From positions 88,904 through 152,903 of the forward strand of contig NZ_FNJQ01000002.1 of assembly GCF_900104055.1 (NCBI RefSeq): a DNA stretch of 64,000 bases, read 5' to 3'. Made by a program: the position numbers and the translations under genes. Of this stretch, positions 42,912 to 50,422 are shown piece after piece. The first letter of the stretch is position 1. Each line of letters opens with the position of its first letter. The notes beneath the pieces are model-generated. The model was not told the DNA's origin. It worked only from the letters and a program-made list of their open reading frames with translations, and did no database searches. Source of the DNA: Pseudoselenomonas ruminantium (GTDB lineage: Bacteria > Bacillota > Negativicutes > Selenomonadales > Selenomonadaceae).

Positions 42912-44561
42912 ATGAGTGAAAACATCGTCAGATATGCGGGAGACAGTACCACCCGCGAACTTTGGGAGAATGGCCCCACGGCGGCAACAGGCTTTTCCCG
43001 CGTGTTAAGCCCGCAACAGCGCAATTTTTCCATGGTGGCCTTCCAGCAAGCAAAGCCCTTGCTGGATTCCGAGCTTAATCTGACTCAGCAGTTACAGAAT
43101 AAGCTCCGGGCCGATATTGTCCGTACACTTCTTAAGCCGGGCGTTATCAGCATGAGCGTAACGGCAGACGTTACCGACAAGAAGAACTGCCTGCGGATCT
43201 CAAACGCGCTTGCCAATATTAACGGCTGGTTCATTCAGATGTATGGGCAGAACCGTAGCGATACGGCCTCAGATATTATCTTTTCGGCGGCTCCCTACAA
43301 CGGCACGAGAGAGGATTTAGCCTTCCTCGAAGCGTGGTTTGAGGAAGTGGCCCCGACAGGTTCCCCGGAGGACGACTCCGAGAACGTCTACAAATACGGC
43401 GGCGTTAATTCCGGCACGGTAGCCAATGACATTCTGGACGCTACCGCCGAAGATGAAACCACACGACGGATTCAGCTCCGCTGGAACATTCGCACCGTTA
43501 CCGATGTGAATTTCACGAACTACCCGAACGGCGTAAACAACAGTGACCGAGTCAAGGCCAGAGGCGGCAGTTCCGACGACACCAGCTACGCATTTACCGG
43601 CGTAGGCGACGGCCTTTATCGGGCAGGGGACGGCTCCAGCGCGGCTTGCACGGCCCTGCATTGCGTAGACGGCTATGTGTACTGCATTCCGCTTTTCCGT
43701 GCCCACAGACGCAATCAGACGGCCTACGACGCAAGCGAGAACCCCTACGGCGCACCCGCTTATAACTCCGGCGTTACGATTCCTACGGGATTGTATCACG
43801 ATGTTATTGCGGCTCAGGACATCTACCTGCTTTACCCGGTGGCCACGGCCTACCAGCAGGACGGCGACAAGGAAAGCGACAATGCCGTCATGGCAGAGCT
43901 TTTCCAGCAGGTACACCAGCAGGCGGCAGAGCTGGAAGCATGGAAGAACCAGCGCATTCAGCAAGGTACGGCGACCATTTCCAACAAGTTCGTTATCGCC
44001 GGGGCTGTAGTCAATGCCATTGCGGGCACGCGTAACGTCAAGGTTACAAAGACCGGGACTTACGTGGCAGGAAACTATTCCCTCCTTTATGTTGACGGGC
44101 ATATCATTTCCATCAACGACACGCAGGACAGCGTCGCGGCGGTCCCGACCAACGACACCGATTCGAGCAAAGTTTACTATGCTTACATCGACGGAACCGG
44201 GGAGAACTACACCGTGAATGTGGCGGCAAGCGTTCCTGACGGAAAGCTGGGACTTTACCGTATTACGGTCCCGGCAGGGGATAGCGCGGCAAACCTCAAT
44301 TCCGTAACCTTCACGGATATTCGCCGTGTAGAAAGCCATTACCGCAACTATTACGAGACTTTGCCGAGCGTTCAGGTCAGCCTGCCTGTTGCGGCTATTG
44401 GCACGGATTACGGCGTTTGTCTCGAAGTGGAAAGCACGGCACGCAACCGGGCAACGACTTTGGAAGTCACGCAGAAAACGACGAACTATTTCGTAGTTAC
44501 CAGCCGGGGCGAGGCCGATAACATTTCCTTCCGCTGGACGATGAACCAGCCGAAGGCGTAA
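42912..44561 (+). CDS. Tail fibre-like structural protein
   Basis: 549 residues, RBS AAGGAGG. N-terminus contains QQRNFSMVAFQQAKPLLDSE and LNLTQQ, similar to DUF4815-type phage tail proteins. The middle is loop-rich and the C-terminal part is beta-rich. Located between baseplate and DGR target; likely part of the fibre network. Exact family uncertain. Confidence 0.65.
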   Translation: MSENIVRYAGDSTTRELWENGPTAATGFSRVLSPQQRNFSMVAFQQAKPLLDSELNLTQQLQNKLRADIVRTLLKPGVISMSVTADVTDKKNCLRISNALANINGWFIQMYGQNRSDTASDIIFSAAPYNGTREDLAFLEAWFEEVAPTGSPEDDSENVYKYGGVNSGTVANDILDATAEDETTRRIQLRWNIRTVTDVNFTNYPNGVNNSDRVKARGGSSDDTSYAFTGVGDGLYRAGDGSSAACTALHCVDGYVYCIPLFRAHRRNQTAYDASENPYGAPAYNSGVTIPTGLYHDVIAAQDIYLLYPVATAYQQDGDKESDNAVMAELFQQVHQQAAELEAWKNQRIQQGTATISNKFVIAGAVVNAIAGTRNVKVTKTGTYVAGNYSLLYVDGHIISINDTQDSVAAVPTNDTDSSKVYYAYIDGTGENYTVNVAASVPDGKLGLYRITVPAGDSAANLNSVTFTDIRRVESHYRNYYETLPSVQVSLPVAAIGTDYGVCLEVESTARNRATTLEVTQKTTNYFVVTSRGEADNISFRWTMNQPKA

Positions 44562-44578
44562 AAGGAGGTAACAGTCAG

Positions 44579-44965
44579 ATGTTTGTAACAAAGGTCAATC
44601 CGTATTGGGCTAGATGGCAGAAAAAGACCTACGTCCCCTACGGCGTAGAAGGTTCCGTATTGTTCTTTGGCAAGGGCGAAAACACAGTAAGTATCGACCT
44701 TGAGGCAGAACAGCAGGACGGCGCAGTCACGTTTCAGATCAATCAGGACTACAACGGGAATTTGATTGTCGGGGAAGGGCCGCTGGCGGTGGCTTACCTT
44801 GAGATTCCTGCAGAAAAGACTCAGCTCGTGGACACCGGGGAAGTGAACGAGAAGAACGAGCCCGTTATGAAGGTTGAGAAAATCCCGGTTGACGTGGATA
44901 ATTGCAGTCTGACGCTTTATCCATTGCAGGCCCCGATTGAGAACAACACCGAAGGCAATATGTGA
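44579..44965 (+). CDS. Tail-associated protein, unknown
   Basis: 128 residues, beta-rich (VSIDLEAEQQDGAVTFQINQ). Lies between the fibre-like gene and the DGR target, in the same operon. It may join the target protein to the tail. Confidence 0.55.
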   Translation: MFVTKVNPYWARWQKKTYVPYGVEGSVLFFGKGENTVSIDLEAEQQDGAVTFQINQDYNGNLIVGEGPLAVAYLEIPAEKTQLVDTGEVNEKNEPVMKVEKIPVDVDNCSLTLYPLQAPIENNTEGNM

Positions 44966-44989
44966 AAGGTTGAAAGGAGATTATAAACC

Positions 44990-45979
44990 ATGGAAAGTTT
45001 CATCATTGACAAAGACAGAAAAGCTATCGAGCACGCTTCCGGCGGCAAAATGACCTTGCTTTACGATAATGCAGGCAACCCTTCCGTGATGTGCGTCATT
45101 CCGAAGTTTAATTTGGAAGATGTTGACGCAGACCTGGGGACGGGCGTACACCCCGCTTTTATTGTCCATGGCCGCGAAGTGCCGGAGATCTTCATCAGTA
45201 AATATCAGAACGTCATCAAGGCGGGCAAGGCTTATTCCATTGCTCATGAAGATCCGAAAGCCTATATCGATTTCGACAGCGCGAAAGTCGCTTGCGACGC
45301 AAAGGGCCGGGGCTGGCACATTATGAACCGGGCAGAATGGGGAGCTATTGCCTTGTGGTGCAAAGCGAACGGCTTTATGCCGCGTGGTAATACGAACTAC
45401 GGCAAAGCCTACGACGCTACGCATGAGCACGGCGTTATGGGAGGCGACAGCAGAACGCTGACCGGCTCCGGCCCCCAGAGCTGGAACCACGACAACACCC
45501 CGTACGGCATTAGCGACCTTTGTGGCAACGTTTGGGAGTGGAACGACGGCCTGAAAATCATCGACGGCAGGATTTATGTCCACGGCGAAGATGGCGCGGC
45601 GATGAACAATTTCGACACCGCCAATGTTGAGAACGGCACGACGGGCTGGATTAACACCGGGGCTTTTTATATGGGCGACGGTATGAAGGTAGGTGCAAGC
45701 CGGACGAACGCAAAAGCCTATGATGGCAACTTCAAAGACCTTGCGGCGAATACGGGCTTTACGGTTCCCTCTTATCTCAAAGCGTTGGGTGCTTTCCCGA
45801 CCTCCGGCAATACAACGGACGATCATTTATGGTGCAATACTGAAGGCGAACGTATCCCGATCTCGGGTGGCCATTGGGGCGACGGCTCGTATGCGGGCCT
45901 GTTTGCGCTGCGTTTGAGCAGCGTTCGCTCGTACTCGTCCGGCTACATCGGTTTCCGCTCCGCTTATATTGCGATTTGA
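44990..45979 (+). CDS. DGR variable target protein (C-type lectin/FGE-sulfatase fold)
   Basis: 329 residues, RBS AAAGGAG. The C-terminal ~200 residues carry FGE-sulfatase/C-type-lectin signatures: AKVACDAKGRGWHIMNRAEW, PYGISDLCGNVWEWNDG, RIPISGGHW, and the final IGFRSAYIAI. The variable repeat encodes residues ~287-326. Variable positions are 295, 297, 298, 301, 308, 310, 311, 315, 317, 318 and 319, the same kind of surface used by Mtd and TvpA for ligand binding. As the last tail gene it is probably the receptor-binding tip. Confidence 0.92.
   Translation: MESFIIDKDRKAIEHASGGKMTLLYDNAGNPSVMCVIPKFNLEDVDADLGTGVHPAFIVHGREVPEIFISKYQNVIKAGKAYSIAHEDPKAYIDFDSAKVACDAKGRGWHIMNRAEWGAIALWCKANGFMPRGNTNYGKAYDATHEHGVMGGDSRTLTGSGPQSWNHDNTPYGISDLCGNVWEWNDGLKIIDGRIYVHGEDGAAMNNFDTANVENGTTGWINTGAFYMGDGMKVGASRTNAKAYDGNFKDLAANTGFTVPSYLKALGAFPTSGNTTDDHLWCNTEGERIPISGGHWGDGSYAGLFALRLSSVRSYSSGYIGFRSAYIAI
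45849..45965 (+). repeat. DGR variable repeat (VR)
   Basis: 117 bp, aligned without gaps to 46425-46541 (offset 576). It differs at 14 positions, each an A in TR. It ends in an invariant GC-rich segment (IMH-like, ACATCGGTTTCCGCTCCGCT). Downstream similarity stops at 45966. Confidence 0.96.
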
Positions 45980-46001
45980 CCTTTGAATCTTGTGTTTTGC
46001 G

Positions 46002-46023
46002 GGGGCGGGCGAGAGCCCGTCCC
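46002..46023 (+). other. DGR hairpin/cruciform with GAGA loop downstream of VR
   Basis: GGGGCGGGC (46002-46010), loop GAGA, GCCCGTCCC (46015-46023): 9-bp stem with one G-U/G-T. It starts 36 bp after VR. In the Bordetella phage DGR a GC-rich stem with a GRNA tetraloop just past VR is needed for efficient retrohoming; GAGA fits GRNA. No T-run follows, so it is not a good terminator. Confidence 0.75.
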
Positions 46024-46090
46024 TAAAATTTAAGAAAAGGACTGACCTAAAATAACGACACTAACAATTATCACGAAAGCAAATGACCTA

Positions 46091-46390
46091 ATGGACGAAG
46101 TGCACGATGCAATAACACAATATCCAAAGTCGGAAAAATTTTCTTTAGGACAGGAAACGAAAAATTCCATGCTGACCTTTTACAAGTTGATTGTGACTGC
46201 GGCGAAGAAGTACCACAAGAAAACGACTTTAAGGGACGCAGATGTGGAATTATTTACCTTAAAGAATTTTATTCGCATGGGGCATAGTAGAAGATATATG
46301 AATACAAAACGCTACGAGCGATTATCGCGGGCAATCGAAGAATTAGGGCGTATGCTTGGCGGCTGGATAAAAGCCACCGAAAAGGCATAA
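46091..46390 (+). CDS. avd: DGR accessory variability protein Avd
   Basis: At least 99 residues. Avd signature: QYPKSEKFSLGQETKNSMLT, LRDADVELFTLKNFIRMGH, YERLSRAIEELGRMLGGW, a four-helix bundle that forms a pentamer with the RT. The ATG at 46091 has no RBS. In-frame codons upstream back to 46052 encode TLTIITKANDL, a typical Avd N-terminus, and AAAAGGA sits ~10 bases before an ATA at 46052, so the real start may be non-canonical. Confidence 0.88.
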   Translation: MDEVHDAITQYPKSEKFSLGQETKNSMLTFYKLIVTAAKKYHKKTTLRDADVELFTLKNFIRMGHSRRYMNTKRYERLSRAIEELGRMLGGWIKATEKA

Positions 46391-46424
46391 TGTAAAAATA
46401 TATCTTTGTGGGGAATAACTGTTA

Positions 46425-46541
46425 AACGTATCCCGATCTCGGGTGGCAATTGGAACAACGGCTCGAATGCGGGCCTGTTTGCGCTGAATTTGAACAACGT
46501 TCGCTCGAACTCGAACAGCAACATCGGTTTCCGCTCCGCTT
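46425..46541 (+). repeat. DGR template repeat (TR)
   Basis: 117 bp, homologue of VR at 45849-45965. It contains 26 adenines; 14 are changed in VR. Adenines cluster in ten AAC/AAT codons and one AGC codon when read in the frame of the target gene. AAY codons cannot mutate to stop codons by adenine changes alone. Confidence 0.96.
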
Positions 46542-46652
46542 TACTTCAACTCGTCAGAAGGTATAACTTCAAGGAGTTATATCCAGTACATGAAGTATAA
46601 AGGAGTTATTCTCCCCTAATTGCAGGAAGTAAAATAATGCAATTAAAAAATA

Positions 46653-46704
46653 AAAACGGAACGATACAGTTAGTAGCTGACCGCGAAAGATGTATCGTTG
46701 TTTT
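46653..46704 (+). other. Long hairpin between TR and reverse transcriptase
   Basis: AACGATACA (46660-46668) pairs exactly with TGTATCGTT (46691-46699); the stem extends after a 2-base bulge by AAAAC/GTTTT. A T-rich tract follows (46701-46711). It could be part of the structured DGR spacer RNA, or a partial terminator that sets the RT level. Confidence 0.65.
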
Positions 46705-46754
46705 ATTTTTTCGGTAAACTCATTTGGTAGACTCATAAAAGGAATGGTTAATTC

Positions 46755-47831
46755 ATGAAACGATACAACAATATTTATAGCAAAATTTACGACTTTGAAA
46801 ATTTGTATTTAGCATATCTTGAAGCCAGGAAAGGCAAAAGATACAGACACGATGTTATGCGGTTCACAGCGAACCTTGAAGAAAATCTTATAACGATTCA
46901 AAACGAACTCATTTACAAGACCTATAAAGTAGGCAGGTACAATGAGTTTTTCGTTCACGATCCAAAGAAACGACTTATCATGTCCCTGCCATTCCGGGAC
47001 AGAGTCGTTCAATGGGCGATATACAGACAGTTGAACCCGCTATTTGACAAGAGATATATTTCGACCTCCTACGGGTGCAGGAACGGCGGCGGTGCGCATA
47101 GAGCCGTAAAGAAGCTGAAAGAATACCTGCGGGCCCAGCCGGGGATGGCCTACGTTTTAAAGATGGACGTGAGTAAGTATTTCTATCGTATCAACCACGA
47201 TATTCTCATGGGAATATTGCGAAGCATGATAAAGGACGAGGATTTACTTTGGCTATTAGGCACGATAATAAATAGTGACCATGATTTTGGGATTGAGGTA
47301 GACGATTGGGACTACACCGGGGAAAGGCTTTCTAATGTTGGTATGCCGATTGGAAATTTATCTAGTCAGATGTTTGCTAATCTTTATCTCAACGAGGCAG
47401 ACCATTTCGCAAAACAGGTTTTAGGGTGTAAGCATTATATTCGTTATATGGACGATATTGTTATTGTGGACACAGACAAGAAAAGATTGCGGGAAGTCTT
47501 GAAGAAAATGGACGACTTTCTTACTTTCCATCTTGCCTTAAAACTCAATAATAAAACGTGTATCAGGACAGAGACACAAGGCGTTGACTTCTGCGGTTAT
47601 CGGGTATGGAGAACTCACATCAGATTACGAAAGAAGTCAGCACTCAAAATGAAGAAGCATATAAAGTTTTTGCAAAGGGAGTTTTCGAGAGGAAGGATAA
47701 AGGCTGACAGATTCAGGAATAGCCTAATGAGTTATTTAGGCATGATGAGCCATTGCGATTCCTTCTCCTTGAAAAACAAACTTATGCAGAATGTTTTACT
47801 CACGAAAGGAGGTGGAAAGCATGAGAAATAA
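46755..47831 (+). CDS. DGR reverse transcriptase
   Basis: 358 residues. RT motifs in order: RDRVVQWAIYRQLNP (motif 2 region), KMDVSKYFYRIN (Asp138), IGNLSSQ at 199-205, the DGR-type GxxxSQ in place of QGxxxSP of group II introns, YMDD at 231-234, and GVDFCGYRV (motif 6-7). No maturase or endonuclease domain follows. It copies TR RNA with random misincorporation opposite A; the product replaces VR. Confidence 0.96.
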   Translation: MKRYNNIYSKIYDFENLYLAYLEARKGKRYRHDVMRFTANLEENLITIQNELIYKTYKVGRYNEFFVHDPKKRLIMSLPFRDRVVQWAIYRQLNPLFDKRYISTSYGCRNGGGAHRAVKKLKEYLRAQPGMAYVLKMDVSKYFYRINHDILMGILRSMIKDEDLLWLLGTIINSDHDFGIEVDDWDYTGERLSNVGMPIGNLSSQMFANLYLNEADHFAKQVLGCKHYIRYMDDIVIVDTDKKRLREVLKKMDDFLTFHLALKLNNKTCIRTETQGVDFCGYRVWRTHIRLRKKSALKMKKHIKFLQREFSRGRIKADRFRNSLMSYLGMMSHCDSFSLKNKLMQNVLLTKGGGKHEK

Positions 47832-48147
47832 AATCGTGGTAATGGCATTGGCCGTGATGTTCCTCTTACCGTCATTTTGTTTTGCTGGTGGTATTCAGCA
47901 GGATAAGGCGGCACACATTGGAGCCAGCGCGGCGGTAGGGATTATCCTTGCACAGAATAAGCCATTCTGCAAGTGGAAACCTTGGCAGAGGGCTTTATTC
48001 AATATCGCCGTTATTGGCGGCGGAAAAGAGTGGTACGACCATAACCACCCCGGCAGACATTCTGCTGATTGGGGAGATATTGCGGCAGACGCAATAGGGG
48101 CCGTAGGGGCCGAAGGTATGGTGTGGCTTTACCATAAGTCATTCTAA
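47821..48147 (+). CDS. Secreted YfiM/DUF2279-like protein
   Basis: 108 residues from ATG 47821 (AAAGGAGGTGG upstream), overlapping the RT end. Signal peptide MRNKIVVMALAVMFLLPSFC followed by FAG. Mature part: DKAAHIGASAAVGIIL, KEWYDH, HSADWGDIAADAIGAVGA, as in YfiM-like envelope proteins common in phage lysis regions. Function unknown. Confidence 0.7.
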   Translation: MRNKIVVMALAVMFLLPSFCFAGGIQQDKAAHIGASAAVGIILAQNKPFCKWKPWQRALFNIAVIGGGKEWYDHNHPGRHSADWGDIAADAIGAVGAEGMVWLYHKSF

Positions 48148-48190
48148 CGCTGCAGGCGAGATTACAGGATACAGAGAGAAGGGGTAAATA

Positions 48191-48448
48191 TTGGAATGGA
48201 TACAGATGGCGGCCGAGGCGACGGTAGTTATGAGCTTCGTTGCCGGGGTGGTTTCAAAGATTGCGATTTCCCCGCTTATCAATGTCATGCGAAGCCTGCA
48301 AGCGTCGGTAGACAAATTGAGCGAGGATCTCAAAGAAGAAAGAGAATTGCGGGTAGGGCTGCAGCTCCGCATGATTGCGATTGAAGAACGGGGCAAGAGC
48401 AACACCCATAGATTGAACAAGCTGGAAGGGGTAAGCGACCATGAGTAA
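48191..48448 (+). CDS. Small membrane/coiled-coil protein (XhlA-like)
   Basis: 85 residues, TTG start. N-terminal hydrophobic region (~8-30) then a coiled coil (SLQASVDKLSEDLKEERELR). Similar in size to XhlA-type lysis accessory proteins, though the order of segments is reversed. Overlaps the next gene by 8 bases. Confidence 0.55.
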   Translation: MEWIQMAAEATVVMSFVAGVVSKIAISPLINVMRSLQASVDKLSEDLKEERELRVGLQLRMIAIEERGKSNTHRLNKLEGVSDHE

Positions 48449-48602
48449 GCTATTAACCACCGACTTTGTAGTCGGCGTGTTTCTGGGCGTTTCCTTGGTT
48501 ACTTGTGTAGTGCTGGGGCAGTCTGACCTTGCGGGGCAGATTGCTTCCGGGCTTACAGGTTTCCTTGGCAGGGCCGCCCTTGAGCAGAGACACAACACCT
48601 AA
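48441..48602 (+). CDS. Small hydrophobic protein, holin candidate
   Basis: 53 residues starting MSKLLTTDFVVGVFLG, with one strong membrane segment and a second weaker amphipathic segment. Coupled to the previous gene and ~200 bp before the endolysin. Holin role inferred from position and hydropathy. Confidence 0.6.
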   Translation: MSKLLTTDFVVGVFLGVSLVTCVVLGQSDLAGQIASGLTGFLGRAALEQRHNT

Positions 48603-48641
48603 CCCACAAAGAGGAAAGCGCGGGAGATTAAAGGAGGACAG

Positions 48642-48815
48642 ATGAATGGTTTAGCATGGAAAGAGCTTTACGATGCCTTTGCCTCTTTTGCGTATATCGC
48701 AAGGCGGCAGGGCTTTTATATTGGGTGGATTGAGGAAATGGAGCACAGCCTTTTCGACATGTGTCCCTATCCGAGAAGCTATAAACCGAACTGGCGAAAG
48801 GAGAAGTTCAAATGA
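48642..48815 (+). CDS. Small lysis-region protein, unknown
   Basis: 57 residues starting MNGLAWKELYDAFASF, aromatic-rich, RBS AAAGGAGG. The stop overlaps the endolysin start. Function unknown. Confidence 0.55.
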   Translation: MNGLAWKELYDAFASFAYIARRQGFYIGWIEEMEHSLFDMCPYPRSYKPNWRKEKFK

Positions 48816-49426
48816 TGAAGGTTATTGACATTAGCGCATGGCAGGAGAATGTGGACTGGCAGGCCGTCAAAGACGCAGGCATTGAGGGCGTTATTCTCAA
48901 GCTCGGCGAACATTCCAACCTTGATGAAATGTTCGTAGACCATGTGAATAAAGCAGTAGAATACGGCATTAAGTTTGGCGTATATTATTTCGCTCATGCT
49001 TGCACGTATGACGAGGCCGTGGACGAGGCCGATCAGGTAGCGGCATGGCTGGAAGAATATCTTCGGGGCGAAACCCCGGAGCTGGGGATTTGGTACGACG
49101 CAGAAAGCAAGCGTATGCTGAACGGCGATGTTACCGAATGTTGCCGGGCCTTTATCAACCGCCTTACGGATTATGGCCACCAGTACAACGGCGTTTATTC
49201 GTCTTGGAGCTGGTTCAGCGCAGAAGGTTCGCATTATATCCGTATCGAGGATTTGCCGGATTACACCCCGTATTGGGTAGCCAACTATGGCAACGGCAAC
49301 ACGTTTGAGGCGGCCAGCCGGGATTACCTCAAAGAGGAATACCCGAACAACATCATTCGTATGCACCAGTTTACGGATAATCTTGCAGGATTCGGATTTG
49401 ACGCAAACATCTATTACGATGATTGA
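48812..49426 (+). CDS. GH25-family endolysin (muramidase)
   Basis: 204 residues. GH25 signature: VIDISAWQENVDWQAVKDAG, GVYYFAHAC, LGIWYDAES (catalytic Asp/Glu), NGVYSSWSWF, and RMHQFTDNL end. Single domain, no signal peptide or cell wall binding domain, consistent with release by a holin. RBS AAAGGAG eight bases upstream of the first of two ATGs. Confidence 0.92.
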   Translation: MMKVIDISAWQENVDWQAVKDAGIEGVILKLGEHSNLDEMFVDHVNKAVEYGIKFGVYYFAHACTYDEAVDEADQVAAWLEEYLRGETPELGIWYDAESKRMLNGDVTECCRAFINRLTDYGHQYNGVYSSWSWFSAEGSHYIRIEDLPDYTPYWVANYGNGNTFEAASRDYLKEEYPNNIIRMHQFTDNLAGFGFDANIYYDD

Positions 49427-49476
49427 GTTGAGTTAAAAGTTAATTGAATTAAAAACGAGTTAGGGAGGAATTAAAC

Positions 49477-49803
49477 ATGACTATTGAGGAAATTAAGAAC
49501 GAGATTGTAACCCACATCGACGAGTTTATCACGCCTGAAATGAAGGCCGAAGGTGTTAAGTTTCTGCGGAACGAAGTTCTCCCCTATGTCAAGGAAGTAT
49601 TGCAGACTGCCCTCGGAAAGGTAGAGAAACAGGCGGCCGACGAGAAAGGCTGGTGCTATTTCCGGGATAAGTATTTCTATCCGAACTTTTCCCGTGTCAT
49701 GCTTTATGCAGTTGACAAGGTCCTCGGCAAGATGGAAGCGGCGGCCACCGCTGAATTGACGAAAGGAAGTGACGCTCCGGCTCAGCAGTCGGGGCAGGAG
49801 TAA
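49477..49803 (+). CDS. Lysis-region protein, unknown
   Basis: 108 residues, soluble and helical (ITPEMKAEGVKFLRNEVLPY ...). RBS AGGGAGG. No family recognised. Between endolysin and spanin-like genes. Confidence 0.55.
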   Translation: MTIEEIKNEIVTHIDEFITPEMKAEGVKFLRNEVLPYVKEVLQTALGKVEKQAADEKGWCYFRDKYFYPNFSRVMLYAVDKVLGKMEAAATAELTKGSDAPAQQSGQE

Positions 49804-49868
49804 GTCGGAATGATGGGGCTGGGGATTTGCATTTCCCCGGCCTTTGTTGTATCTGGGAGGAAGGTGTG

Positions 49869-50252
49869 ATGATGAATGCGGCGGATATTTTGTTTACTGT
49901 TATTCTCAGTATTATTGCTTTTGCCGGTGGCTGGTTCCTGCAAAGATTCTTCAACCACGACGACGTACACGATAACGGCGGAACAGCTCAGCAGGTTAGA
50001 GACGAACTTGACAGCGTTGAAGCAGGACAACGAGAAGCTCAGGACGCTATACAATCAGTCACAGCAGGACTTGACGATAGCGAAAGAGCAGTCGGAGACA
50101 TTGCAGAAACAGGTGGCCAGCTTACAGAGTCAATTAGCAACGCTCAAAGCTCAATCGCAGAAGGCCAACAGCTCATTGACGACAGCGGGCGAAGGATTGC
50201 AGAATGTGAAAACATTATACGAGAAGTCAGAGAGGGAGCACATAAGGACTGA
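49869..50252 (+). CDS. Putative inner-membrane spanin (Rz-like)
   Basis: 127 residues, RBS GGGAGGAAGG. One N-terminal membrane segment (ADILFTVILSIIAFAGGWFL) then ~100 hydrophilic, acidic, coiled-coil residues (VRDELDSVEAGQREAQDAI, QLTESISNAQSSIAEGQQL). The layout is that of lambda Rz, with a periplasmic coiled coil. Nearly the whole gene is shared with the 49876-50325 gene in the +1 frame. Confidence 0.65.
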   Translation: MMNAADILFTVILSIIAFAGGWFLQRFFNHDDVHDNGGTAQQVRDELDSVEAGQREAQDAIQSVTAGLDDSERAVGDIAETGGQLTESISNAQSSIAEGQQLIDDSGRRIAECENIIREVREGAHKD

Positions 50253-50325
50253 AAAGCGGCTACGAACACAGCGGAACGCTTGGGAGCTTGTGGCCGGGGG
50301 CCTCCTTCTTTATCTTGCATTTTGA
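49876..50325 (+). CDS. Putative outer-membrane spanin (Rz1-like) or unimolecular spanin
   Basis: 149 residues in the +1 frame relative to the Rz-like gene. N-terminal signal MRRIFCLLLFSVLLLLPVAGS then Cys22 (lipobox-like AGSC), a long coiled coil (ETNLTALKQDNEKLRTLYNQ onwards), and a C-terminal hydrophobic stretch (ELVAGGLLLYLAF). Lipoprotein start plus C-terminal membrane tail is the design of a u-spanin; embedding in an Rz-like gene is the design of Rz1. Spanins disrupt the outer membrane. Confidence 0.65.
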   Translation: MRRIFCLLLFSVLLLLPVAGSCKDSSTTTTYTITAEQLSRLETNLTALKQDNEKLRTLYNQSQQDLTIAKEQSETLQKQVASLQSQLATLKAQSQKANSSLTTAGEGLQNVKTLYEKSEREHIRTEKRLRTQRNAWELVAGGLLLYLAF

Positions 50326-50330
50326 CTACG

Positions 50331-50362
50331 GCGGGCGAGGATCTATTCCTTGCCCGCTTTTT
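50331..50362 (+). terminator. Terminator of late operon
   Basis: GCGGGCGAGG (50331-50340) pairs with CCTTGCCCGC (50348-50357) with one G-U, 7-base loop and TTTTT. It ends the structural/lysis transcript directly after the spanin genes. Confidence 0.92.
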
Positions 50363-50369
50363 GTGTTTT

Positions 50370-50422
50370 GCATAAAAATATAGTAAACCTGTAAAATACT
50401 TATGATTTTACTATTTTTATGC
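50370..50422. promoter_or_regulatory. AT-rich inverted repeat before accessory genes
   Basis: GCATAAAAATA (50370-50380) is inverted at TATTTTTATGC (50412-50422), with inner arms GTAAA/TTTAC. It abuts the -35 of the accessory promoter and may be an operator; it does not match the 15-bp switch palindrome. Confidence 0.5.

Larger units (their letters stand above)
46391..46754 (+). ncRNA. DGR template RNA region (TR plus spacer), no protein gene
   Basis: This 364-bp stretch between avd and the RT holds the 117-bp TR and ~213 bp of AT-rich spacer with hairpins at 46562-46581 (TATAACT/AGTTATA) and 46653-46704. In known DGRs the TR transcript with its spacer is the RT template and primes cDNA synthesis. 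It is inferred to be an RNA functional unit, not coding. Confidence 0.8.

Noticed and set aside
46002..46023. Reading the GAGA-loop hairpin as a terminator of the tail operon
   Set aside because: No T-run follows, and the DGR and lysis genes downstream lack an obvious new promoter.
46406..46600. A 64-codon open frame spanning the TR
   Set aside because: Its sequence is just TR read in the VR frame; it has no convincing RBS and known TR regions act as RNA templates.
46755..47831. Group II intron or retron reverse transcriptase
   Set aside because: Motif is GxxxSQ and not QGxxxSP, no maturase/HNH domain, no msr/msd-like structure; VR/TR and avd are present.
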